The translations under genes were made by a program, and so were the position numbers. A model generated the notes under the pieces. It did not search any database and had not been told where the DNA came from. It saw only the letters and a program-made list of their open reading frames with translations. A DNA stretch of 7,239 nt, taken from NCBI GenBank assembly GCA_905212215.1, contig CAJMDR010000102.1:1-7239 (forward strand), given 5' to 3'. This DNA comes from an uncultured Porphyromonadaceae bacterium. GTDB lineage: Bacteria; Bacteroidota; Bacteroidia; Bacteroidales; Muribaculaceae. Shown piece by piece: positions 1 through 6,215 of the stretch. Position 1 is the first letter of the stretch. The number at the start of each line of letters is the position of its first letter.

Positions 1-35
1 GGATATGAACGTATTTCCCATTTTGCACAAATACT

Positions 36-977
36 TTATGTTTTACCTATAAATAAATGATTTGAATATTTGCTGATGTTTTTCTGAGCCAAATTGAAGT
101 ATTTTTCAAACAGCTCAATACCAATATATGATCTATTGTTTACTATGGCGGCAATTGCTGTTGTTCCACTGCCTAAGAATGGATCTATTACCAATTCGCC
201 GGGATCCGTAAATAATTTTACCACACGGGAGGCGAGCTCAATCGGAAACATCGCAGGATGATCATCATTTGTGCGAACGCTCGGAATTTCCCAAATTTGC
301 CGATATCCCCACTCCTTCCATTCATCATCGGTTAAGCGTTCACGATTAACTACATATTCACCTGGCTTCCAAAACACATATAAATCCTCTGATTCACTTA
401 CGGCTTTTAGTGTATTTGTGGTCCACCGGCAATTAGCCCACGCCGGATCCTTCCTCCAAATACGTTTATCATATAGGAAAAGCCCGACCTCATACGCATA
501 CTGCTCCAAATAAGCCCCAACGAGCTTTACATGGGTACCGGGAGCATATTTGCCTCCACGTATATTATTGCCATTCAACCGGCGATCTATGGTCTGTTCA
601 CTACAATGCAATAGTTCCGCGAGTTGATATCTGTTGAAATCGGGATGTTCGGCTTTTGCCTTACGAACCATCTCGGACGTTACACTGCATCTGCGATTGG
701 CTGGATTCATTCCCATAATTTTAGGCATCTTTTCATCTACAAAAGAGAGAATGTCCGCAATGTTGATAACCAGGAAGCCACCGGGTTTAAGTATAGGAAA
801 ATGCAGCCGGATCACTTCCTTCAAAAGATCCTGCCATGTGTCAAATGAGGCATCCTTTTCATATTCCTTACCGAGAAAATAAGGTGGTGACCAAAAGGAA
901 AGAGCAACACTGTTTGGCTCGATCTCCTTCAACAACTCACATGAATTGCCGTTATAGATATTATTCGGTTCAAGCAC
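36..977 (-). CDS. Type II DNA methyltransferase (beta-class, SPPY) of a BglI-like restriction-modification system
   Basis: This enzyme should transfer a methyl group from S-adenosylmethionine to an exocyclic amino group in the site cut by the neighbouring nuclease. The SPPY motif (residues 30-33, counted from the GTG start) is the catalytic motif IV, and this form favours N4-cytosine. The SAM-binding motif I, DPFLGSGTT (265-273), lies near the C-terminus and is followed by GIEL (motif II, about 285-288). HPAMFP (240-245) marks motif X. This order, catalytic motif first and SAM site last, defines the beta class. Residues about 116-136 form a helix-turn-helix (YQLAELL, then SEQTIDRRLNG) inside the middle region, where target recognition normally resides. 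I chose the GTG at 977-975 because it begins MLEPNNIYNG, lies 2 bp after the nuclease stop and has AGGTG 5 bases upstream. A TTG at 1007 would add ten residues (323 aa) and overlap the nuclease by 28 bp. The 313-residue length is normal. Base specificity is inferred from the partner. Confidence 0.93.
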   Translation of the reverse strand: MLEPNNIYNGNSCELLKEIEPNSVALSFWSPPYFLGKEYEKDASFDTWQDLLKEVIRLHFPILKPGGFLVINIADILSFVDEKMPKIMGMNPANRRCSVTSEMVRKAKAEHPDFNRYQLAELLHCSEQTIDRRLNGNNIRGGKYAPGTHVKLVGAYLEQYAYEVGLFLYDKRIWRKDPAWANCRWTTNTLKAVSESEDLYVFWKPGEYVVNRERLTDDEWKEWGYRQIWEIPSVRTNDDHPAMFPIELASRVVKLFTDPGELVIDPFLGSGTTAIAAIVNNRSYIGIELFEKYFNLAQKNISKYSNHLFIGKT

Positions 978-987
978 AGTTACACCT
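975..987 (-). promoter_or_regulatory. Ribosome-binding site and GTG start of the methyltransferase
   Basis: On the minus strand AGGTG (987-983) is followed by TAACT and then GTG (977-975). The TAA inside this stretch is the nuclease stop codon (982-980). A ribosome ending the nuclease would sit on this site, so reinitiation is plausible. This decides the start in favour of GTG 977 over TTG 1007, which has no comparable upstream purine run. Confidence 0.5.
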
Positions 988-1867
988 GAATTTGAGTTAC
1001 ACGCCAATCTGCTATTTCTTCCAATATATTAAATGAAACCCGCGCACGGAGCTTGCGGAGATCCTTCTTGCTATCATCCTTGCCGGGATAGAATAGGTGC
1101 GGATATTTTGATAGGTAATTTGGGTTGGAGGTTAGAAGTATTCCATTTGGGATGCTGGCTATTTTAATTTTAGATAGAGGTTGCCCGAGATTTTCTTCAA
1201 CACCATCCCTATGTACCATGCTATATACCGGTTTGATGGCAAATGTTACCAACGGTGCTATCGTTCCATCGCTGAGAACATATATGGGAGATAACGAACA
1301 TAGAAACTCATGGCTCACCCGCTTACCTACAGCCTGAATAGGATCATTCAGGACTCCACTATTCAATGTATTCCAGCTTCCCGATCCTGAAATTTGATAA
1401 GGAGACATCACCGCATGATTAAAATCATCCCGTGGGCCGGCTGATTTTATGTCAATAAAAATCCAAACAGAATCGGAGATGCCGAGTATTTCATGTATCC
1501 GTTCACTTGATATAATGCATCTATCGTCCGAACCCGAAGGAAGCCCGGAATCCTTAACTTTGAAATTGGCATTGAAATATCGGGATAGCTTATTACCGAA
1601 CACCTGCTCGCCAACCTCGATCCAGGGATATTGATCACCCACCGGCTGACGTCCTCGATCCAATGGAGGATAGTTCTGCCAAAATGGGTACAGATACGAT
1701 GCTTCATTATAATCCCTTGTAATGTCAGGCAGATTCAAATCGATGAAATTCAGGATCTGCTTCATTACAAAAGCCTCGATATTGATTAGTCGCTCATAAT
1801 TTTTGGAGAAAAAATCATAAGCTTCATTGTATGTCGTGAATTGGGTTTGCCTATACTTATTGAACAT
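980..1867 (-). CDS. Type II restriction endonuclease, BglI family
   Basis: This 295-residue protein matches, from memory, the BglI endonuclease (299 aa) over its whole length. Shared blocks are DYNEA (52-56), PFWxNYPPLDRG (61-72), GDQxPWIEVGE (77-87), the active-site region LPSGSD (109-114), IDIKSxGPRD (138-147), ILSDGTIAP-like YVLSDGTIAP (196-205), SIPNG (238-242) and PGKDD (261-265). The BglI catalytic residues D116, D142 and K144 align with D114, D139 and K141 here, so the Mg-dependent PD-(D/E)xK centre appears intact. RARV (274-277) matches BglI RVRV in the C-terminal region thought to contact DNA. BglI cuts GCCNNNN^NGGC as a dimer, and the same or a closely related target is inferred. 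The ATG at 1867 begins MFNKYR, similar to MYNLHR in BglI, with no clear Shine-Dalgarno. It precedes the methyltransferase and shares its promoter. A host carrying it must methylate its own sites. Confidence 0.95.
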   Translation of the reverse strand: MFNKYRQTQFTTYNEAYDFFSKNYERLINIEAFVMKQILNFIDLNLPDITRDYNEASYLYPFWQNYPPLDRGRQPVGDQYPWIEVGEQVFGNKLSRYFNANFKVKDSGLPSGSDDRCIISSERIHEILGISDSVWIFIDIKSAGPRDDFNHAVMSPYQISGSGSWNTLNSGVLNDPIQAVGKRVSHEFLCSLSPIYVLSDGTIAPLVTFAIKPVYSMVHRDGVEENLGQPLSKIKIASIPNGILLTSNPNYLSKYPHLFYPGKDDSKKDLRKLRARVSFNILEEIADWRVTQIQV

Positions 1868-1892
1868 CGAAACGTGATGGTATTTTTCAGTG

Positions 1893-1900
1893 CAAAGTTA
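1893..1900 (-). promoter_or_regulatory. Bacteroidota-type -7 promoter element for the restriction-modification operon
   Basis: On the minus strand the bases read TAACTTTG, an exact match to the Bacteroidota -7 consensus TAnnTTTG, ending 25 bases before the nuclease ATG. Transcription would start a few bases downstream, leaving a leader of about 20 bases. No TTTG lies at the usual 19-21 base spacing for a -33 element. That position is instead near a tandem 8-bp repeat, so the promoter may be weak or activator-dependent. Confidence 0.6.
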
Positions 1901-1911
1901 CGAAAAATTTA

Positions 1912-1927
1912 CCTGATGTCCTGATGT
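1912..1927. repeat. Perfect tandem 8-bp repeat upstream of the nuclease promoter
   Basis: CCTGATGT occurs twice head to tail (1912-1919 and 1920-1927), which is ACATCAGG twice on the transcribed strand. The repeat begins 11 bases upstream of the -7 element, covering roughly the -20 to -35 region. Its position suits an operator or activator site, but no binding protein is known from the sequence. The helix-turn-helix in the methyltransferase is one candidate. Confidence 0.5.
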
Positions 1928-1971
1928 ATAGACAAAAAAGAGCGAAACTCCGGTGAATCTTTCATCCTCAA

Positions 1972-2015
1972 TGCAACAGCAACCGCAGTTACTGAAAACC
2001 ACGGTTGCTGCTGCA
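1972..2015 (-). terminator. Strong hairpin after the outer-membrane gene, probable terminator
   Basis: CAGCAACCG (1977-1985) and CGGTTGCTG (2002-2010) form a perfect 9-bp stem. After one mismatch four further pairs (1972-1975 with 2012-2015) extend it, around a 16-base loop. It lies 17 bases beyond the stop codon of the outer-membrane gene and before the nuclease promoter, as a transcription terminator would. No T-run follows on the minus strand, so intrinsic termination is not certain. It could also act as an mRNA 3'-end stabiliser. Confidence 0.5.
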
Positions 2016-2031
2016 GAGGTATATAAAGTTT

Positions 2032-4110
2032 TTAGCGACCGCCTGCTGTGGAATGATCGGCGTTGGCATCGACATCCACGAGTTTTTGCGCACTGTTTTT
2101 TTGGCGACCCCATTGCAGGTTATACGCAACTGAAATATATGGCATACGCATATTCAGCCGCATATGCTGCTCGTTGCGGTTCCATTTGCTCAGAGACTTG
2201 CTGCCCTGATCATATTTACCGAAAGGCAAAATTATTCCGGAGCCGAATTGCCATGACTTCCAGTTATATTTCAAATCTATGACATTCATGTCCTCGCCCC
2301 AGGAAATTTTCTCGCCCCACAAATCTCTTTGAGCGCGGGTATACTGTCCGGTCAATACGAAGCCCCAATGCATAACTTGGATTTCCACGTTCCCGCTCCA
2401 AGCGCTATTGTGATAGGAATATCCTGTGCCGCGCATCCTTTCCATACGGAACTGCACATATCCGCTTGCCATCAGCCATTTCGGAATAATCTCTACTTGT
2501 GGCGCAAGGAAAAATGAAAGATTTTGCAGACCGCGGCTGTTTTCGTAAGTCGTGAGCAGCTTGTCATCTTCCCAATATAGATAAGGAGTGATGGCATTAG
2601 GGGAAGTGAAGGCGCGTATGCCGAATGAGCCGTTGATTCTCGGGAAATTGAACCCGTAACGGAAAGTGAGCATATAGGAATTTGCCGTTTTAAGATTCTG
2701 GTTGCCTACACGCCACTGGAAACCGTCGAGCTGCTGAGGCACTACATTTGTCTCTGCTAAAGAGGGCGTTGACTGCCACGATGTAAAATTGAGACGGAAA
2801 TTATGGTTCTGGTTCAGCGAATAAGTTATTGTTGCCTGAGGTCGCGGACTCCAGGAATGTGTGCCACGGTTCGATTCCCTGAACAGAAAATCGGTATACT
2901 GTACACCCATTCCGGCTGTGGCAGTCCATTTACCGAAACGATGGAAGTATTCAGCAAACAAATAGACTTTGTCCTGACGCTGATGGAAGATTTCACCGTC
3001 AAGATTCTCGTAGCGTGAACGGTTCCTGTTTGCCGTATAGGATACTCCGGCGGTAAAGCGACTGTTGCCCCAGTTCTTTATATAGTCTGACTCTAAGGCG
3101 TATGCCTGATTCCGGTCCTTGATAAGGGTGTGTATGTCCGTCAGATAATCCGTCTTGCCCGGAATCTGTTCCAGATAATCGGAAAAGGAACGGCCGAAAT
3201 AGAAAGAACTGTTGAAGTTGACAATAAACATCTGTTTGCGCGGAAGAGTCTGTTGCCAGTACAGCGACAATGACGGAGTCTTTCCCTTGTTGCCGTGGGA
3301 ATCGGAAAGGAGAATATCATCGGCTCCGTCACTGAGAGAAAGCAGGCCCTCGTACTTATACTTATCAGTCAGATTTTGACCCAGCCACAGTTCAGCCATG
3401 AACACAGTTGTGTCAGGCTTGATATAGCTGTAGGAAGCCCATGCGAAAGACTGCGTATTGTCGATGGAGCCGCCCTTCGGAATCTCATCGCGGGTCAGAG
3501 AACTGCCGTCAGGATATATGAATGTCTCCGTATAATCACGGTGTGTTTTGATCTTATTGGTGAGTTTAAGGTTTCCGGCCACCTCCCACTGAGAGCGACC
3601 ATTGTTGAATTTGGCGTCTGCCATATAGAAGCCCCATGCCTGATTCAGGGCTGGCATTGCCTCTGCCATCAGAGAACCTCCTACGGTGGGATTGGCAACG
3701 ATAAAATTCAACACATAGTTGGCGCCTCCATACCTAAGACCAGGATTATCAATCCATTCCACACGCTTTATAGTCTCGGGGAGCAGAGTCCTCACCTGGT
3801 CAATGGAAGATTCGCGACCGTTTATGCGTATCTGCACTGATTGTCCTGCGGCCTTTATCTGCCCTAAGGCATCGTTGACACTCAGTGTGGGAATCATAAG
3901 ATTATTGAGTAGCTGGAGTCCGTTCTGCGAGTGCTCTATGGCACTTTTCGATGGATGATATATATCCATGTCTGACTTTCTCACCACTTTCGGGGCCTCT
4001 ACCACTACCTCCTGGAGTGCTTGCGCCGACACGGTGTCTGTTGTCTCTGTCCGGGCCGTTGCGCCAAAAACACATGACGCAACAGATATCAAAGCAATTA
4101 TCGTTTTCAT
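2032..4110 (-). CDS. Outer-membrane beta-barrel protein, TonB-dependent-receptor-like
   Basis: This 692-residue protein has a secretion signal (MKTIIALISVASCVFGA, cleavage likely near residues 16-19). A short segment follows with a TonB-box-like EVVVEAP (34-40). A plug-like domain spans about 41-138 and contains SVNDALGQIK, VQIRINGRE and TIKRVEWIDNPGLRYGGANYVLNFIV-type motifs. The rest, to about residue 670, is rich in alternating aromatic and polar residues (for example GMGVQYTDFLF, NFRLNFTSWQS, ISVAYNLQWGR), as in a large barrel of the Bacteroidota OMP_b-brl family. It lacks the N-terminal carboxypeptidase-regulatory-like domain that many relatives carry. No SusD-like lipoprotein, ExbB/D or regulator is adjacent, so the transported ligand cannot be inferred, and it may be a structural or orphan porin-like barrel. 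The last 25 or so residues (from QKNSAQ) look like a flexible polar tail. ATG 4110 is supported by the signal peptide and by a promoter 29 bases upstream. Confidence 0.88.
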   Translation of the reverse strand: MKTIIALISVASCVFGATARTETTDTVSAQALQEVVVEAPKVVRKSDMDIYHPSKSAIEHSQNGLQLLNNLMIPTLSVNDALGQIKAAGQSVQIRINGRESSIDQVRTLLPETIKRVEWIDNPGLRYGGANYVLNFIVANPTVGGSLMAEAMPALNQAWGFYMADAKFNNGRSQWEVAGNLKLTNKIKTHRDYTETFIYPDGSSLTRDEIPKGGSIDNTQSFAWASYSYIKPDTTVFMAELWLGQNLTDKYKYEGLLSLSDGADDILLSDSHGNKGKTPSLSLYWQQTLPRKQMFIVNFNSSFYFGRSFSDYLEQIPGKTDYLTDIHTLIKDRNQAYALESDYIKNWGNSRFTAGVSYTANRNRSRYENLDGEIFHQRQDKVYLFAEYFHRFGKWTATAGMGVQYTDFLFRESNRGTHSWSPRPQATITYSLNQNHNFRLNFTSWQSTPSLAETNVVPQQLDGFQWRVGNQNLKTANSYMLTFRYGFNFPRINGSFGIRAFTSPNAITPYLYWEDDKLLTTYENSRGLQNLSFFLAPQVEIIPKWLMASGYVQFRMERMRGTGYSYHNSAWSGNVEIQVMHWGFVLTGQYTRAQRDLWGEKISWGEDMNVIDLKYNWKSWQFGSGIILPFGKYDQGSKSLSKWNRNEQHMRLNMRMPYISVAYNLQWGRQKNSAQKLVDVDANADHSTAGGR

Positions 4111-4138
4111 TACTTGTTGATATTATGTTTTCACACCG

Positions 4139-4146
4139 CAAAATTA
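4139..4146 (-). promoter_or_regulatory. Bacteroidota-type -7 element for the outer-membrane gene
   Basis: The minus strand reads TAATTTTG, matching TAnnTTTG, and ends 28 bases before the ATG at 4110. A TTTG lies further upstream (4176-4173), but with 26 bases between the two elements instead of 19-21. The arrangement resembles the nuclease promoter, with a short leader and no Shine-Dalgarno. Confidence 0.55.
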
Positions 4147-4168
4147 CTGAGCGGCCTTATTATAGACG

Positions 4169-4182
4169 TCAACAAATGTTGA
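4169..4182. repeat. 14-bp palindrome upstream of the outer-membrane gene promoter
   Basis: TCAACA-AA-TGTTGA is a perfect 6-bp inverted repeat with a 2-base centre, starting 22 bases upstream of the -7 element. It contains the only nearby TTTG, so a protein bound here could occlude or replace the -33 contact. This is a candidate operator by position and symmetry only. Confidence 0.35.
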
Positions 4183-4259
4183 AAATTACAGTGAGGATGT
4201 GGCAGAAAGGCTCATTTGCGGCACCTCAAAAGCCACCATTGTCCGAAAGAGAGGATTGA

Positions 4260-4277
4260 CTTTAGCGTCTTTAGCGT
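4260..4277. repeat. Tandem 9-bp repeat just after the helicase-like gene
   Basis: CTTTAGCGT occurs twice in tandem (4260-4268, 4269-4277), flanked by GGATT (4253-4257) and AATCC (4278-4282), which are complementary. It starts 7 bases past the stop codon at 4284. The role is unknown; it may be part of a 3'-end structure or a slippage scar. Confidence 0.35.
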
Positions 4278-4283
4278 AATCCT

Positions 4284-6062
4284 TTACAAACCAGGATATA
4301 AAGTCACTGTAGGCAGTGACGGGATTACCTCCGACACCGTGCGAAGCAAGCTTCGCCCTTCCATTTTATACTTATCGTCTACGTTTAGTTCTTTTCTTAC
4401 CAGATGCATGGAGGAACGCTGTTCTTCGGTGACTTCAAGGAATGTCTTAGACGGATCGCCTATCAGCACCGCGTTCTTCGCACACGTAAGTCCAAGGATT
4501 CCTGTCTCTGCCGAAATTCGCGAGGCATCAGGGAAAATCACATAATCGAACAAAGCATTCATGCTGAAATACTTCTTTGCAAGATGTGCGAGACTTACCA
4601 CCACAGGATGATCATTTATGAACTCTTCGCTATTCGCCATTATCTCTTCTTGTGAATCCCATAACATACGCGAACAATAGCCTTGTCCCTCCAGAAAGGC
4701 ATGCAGAATGCTCAATGATTTTTCATTAACCAAAGACATTAATCCATTATCTGCCTGACTTTCCGGTTCAGTTTTCAGAGCATATATTTCCTCTCGTAAT
4801 GCTTTCGCTTTCTTAAAGCGATAAAGCCTCTCTACAGCCGTTATAATGCTTCCTATATTCTCAGAAGAGACTCTGTCGGTAATTCCTGCTTTAGATTTTA
4901 ACGCCGACTGTAATCGGCTCCTCTTTATTTTGAAATTGAACCTTTTCAGAATAGATTTCCGAGAGCCTGAGAGATACTCTTCCAGTTCCTTCAGTTCATC
5001 TGACAGTTTATATAATTCCGAAGCTTCCGCCACATTGCAACAGTCTGTTCCTGAATCCGTTACTGTTGCATGATCGATAGCCTGCAACTCAGTCCGGACA
5101 TCAGTCAATTTATCCTGCCGTTCAAAGTAAGATTCAAGAGACTTCAGACCCAAAGCCACTTCTTCTTTTTCTGTCTTCATCTCCTCGTCTGTTCTATGCC
5201 ATGACGACAAATCAGGTACCGGGGCTAACGACAATATAAACCTTGTACCATATGATACAGTATGCCCTATCTTGACCATCAGAAATTTCAAACCCATCTC
5301 TTTCACAATTTTCAGAATATTATTCTGCACGGCATCTGAGGCTGCCGCCACAAGAACGGTCTTGTTGTGCAACAACAGGTTCGCTATGATATTCAGCACT
5401 GTATCACGAATAGAATTCGGTTCCGAAGCATGTACCACACTTATCTGATGCTGCAAGGCGTTACGCACTGCCTTTGACTGTGCACTGTCGAAAGAGAAAG
5501 GAAAGATTAGACTGTCAACATGATATCTTTCACGTTGTCGCTCAGGCTGCATATAAATTGCGGCGGCACTGTTGACATCGACAAAATTAATTATCTGATA
5601 CGATTCGGATGTATCTTTTGTGACTTCCTCATTGCGTGGTATAGTCTTGTTACGGATTGTGGCACACAGGGTAAAATATTCCAGCAATACAGCTACTTCC
5701 CCTTTCAGGCAAGAGCGACGTATCTCCACATCTTCCCCGGAATATTGTTCCGTCAGTCCTCCATCGCGACGTTCACCTAACGGATCTTCATATTCTATCG
5801 CATAATAGACTTTGTCGGAACCATGAAATGAGACTATCGACAACACATCTTTTCTGTAGCGCCCTTTCACACGTATCTGTGTATTGTCAAGATTTACCTC
5901 TTTAGGGTTCCGCAGCCAGACAACAATGTCACTGCCATACCGGAATTCTTTGTCGGTATGGGCGAACTTTACTATAAAACCTTCTCCGCCAGGCTCTATG
6001 CGTTCTATCTGATGGGTCTTTATAAGACCTTTTACAACAATGATATTTTCCTTAAGATTCAT
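4284..6062 (-). CDS. Degenerate DNA2/NAM7-like (superfamily 1) helicase-related protein, probably without ATPase activity
   Basis: This 592-residue protein follows the AAA_11-type UPF1/DNA2-like helicases found in gut Bacteroidales. The Q-motif region FPFSFDSAQSKAVRNAL (187-203) matches the family FPFxxxxSQxxAVxxAL. LNIIANLL (223-230), KTVLVAAAS (234-242) and FDYVIF...ASR (505-515) also align. The catalytic residues are gone. The P-loop GPPGTGKT reads A-S-E-P-N-S-I-R (212-219), with Lys and Thr replaced by I218 and R219. The Walker B DEAS reads PDAS (511-514). Motif III GDxxQLP reads GDPSKTF (535-541). Residues about 295-430 look like a helical coiled insert. The protein stops at PTVTLYPGL, where relatives go on to LREHYRCHP and a second RecA domain, so 300 or more residues are missing. 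The frame is otherwise uninterrupted. It may have become a binding or regulatory protein, or be a slowly decaying gene. The start ATG 6062 has no clear promoter nearby. Confidence 0.8.
   Translation of the reverse strand: MNLKENIIVVKGLIKTHQIERIEPGGEGFIVKFAHTDKEFRYGSDIVVWLRNPKEVNLDNTQIRVKGRYRKDVLSIVSFHGSDKVYYAIEYEDPLGERRDGGLTEQYSGEDVEIRRSCLKGEVAVLLEYFTLCATIRNKTIPRNEEVTKDTSESYQIINFVDVNSAAAIYMQPERQRERYHVDSLIFPFSFDSAQSKAVRNALQHQISVVHASEPNSIRDTVLNIIANLLLHNKTVLVAAASDAVQNNILKIVKEMGLKFLMVKIGHTVSYGTRFILSLAPVPDLSSWHRTDEEMKTEKEEVALGLKSLESYFERQDKLTDVRTELQAIDHATVTDSGTDCCNVAEASELYKLSDELKELEEYLSGSRKSILKRFNFKIKRSRLQSALKSKAGITDRVSSENIGSIITAVERLYRFKKAKALREEIYALKTEPESQADNGLMSLVNEKSLSILHAFLEGQGYCSRMLWDSQEEIMANSEEFINDHPVVVSLAHLAKKYFSMNALFDYVIFPDASRISAETGILGLTCAKNAVLIGDPSKTFLEVTEEQRSSMHLVRKELNVDDKYKMEGRSLLRTVSEVIPSLPTVTLYPGL
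4303..4320 (-). repeat. Perfect 7-bp hairpin in the last codons of the helicase-like gene
   Basis: GTCACTG (4303-4309) and CAGTGAC (4314-4320) are perfect complements around a 4-base loop. On the minus strand the stem is followed by TTTATAT. It spans the point where similarity to full-length helicases ends, so it may mark a rearrangement junction or serve as a terminator that became coding. Confidence 0.45.
4341..4356 (-). repeat. Second short palindrome near the helicase-like 3' end
   Basis: GCGAAGC (4341-4347) and GCTTCGC (4350-4356) are perfect 7-bp arms with a 2-base centre. It encodes part of GRSLLRT, which follows the family pattern, so it may be chance. It lies 20 bases from the other hairpin. 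Confidence 0.3.
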
Positions 6063-6120
6063 CTTCAGACAACAAGGAAATGGATTATCGCCTTACTGCA
6101 GGCTTAACTTATTTGGTTAA

Positions 6121-6165
6121 CAACAAGATTCATGTGGCTTTAAAACCACACAAACCTTGCTGTTG
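6121..6165 (-). terminator. Interrupted inverted repeat after valS, possible terminator
   Basis: An inner stem TGTGG (6133-6137) with CCACA (6146-6150) encloses an 8-base loop rich in A and T. It is surrounded by CAACAAG (6121-6127) and CTTGCTGTTG (6156-6165), which pair with a bulge. It lies about 50 bases past the valS stop and about 60 bases before the helicase-like ATG. There is no clean T-run, so a terminator or a leader structure are both possible. Confidence 0.35.
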
Positions 6166-6184
6166 ATTTAAATCATGATATCAT
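6163..6184. promoter_or_regulatory. Cluster of three overlapping palindromes, with an FNR/CRP-like box
   Basis: TGATTTAAATCA (6164-6175), ATCATGAT (6172-6179) and ATGATATCAT (6175-6184) are each perfect palindromes and overlap. TTGAT-TTAA-ATCAT (6163-6176) differs from the classical FNR half-site pair TTGATnnnnATCAA at one base. It sits between valS and the helicase-like gene, about 100 bases upstream of the latter. The region is AT-rich, which makes short palindromes easier by chance. Confidence 0.3.
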
Positions 6185-6215
6185 TATGAAAGAGAAAAAT
6201 AGAGAAATTACATCA

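Noticed and set aside
1..35. Possible feature downstream of the methyltransferase
   Set aside because: It is only 35 bases and AT-rich, with no hairpin or gene start visible, and is cut off by the window edge.
978..1007. TTG start for the methyltransferase
   Set aside because: It would add ten residues with no family-like sequence, overlap the nuclease and lack a ribosome-binding site. GTG 977 fits better, though TTG is not excluded.
1953..2282. 109-codon plus-strand frame across the gap and the 3' end of the barrel gene
   Set aside because: It runs through the terminator-like hairpin and antisense to coding sequence, with no promoter and no familiar motif.
3295..3840. 181-codon open frame on the plus strand
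   Set aside because: It is antisense to the barrel-protein gene, with no recognisable domain or start signals.
3951..4545. Two plus-strand frames crossing the gap between the barrel and helicase-like genes
   Set aside because: Both are largely antisense to real genes, and their translations look like shadow protein.
6151..6158. AAGGTTTG as a -7 element for the helicase-like gene
   Set aside because: It differs from TAnnTTTG at the first base, has no -33 partner and lies inside the inverted repeat.
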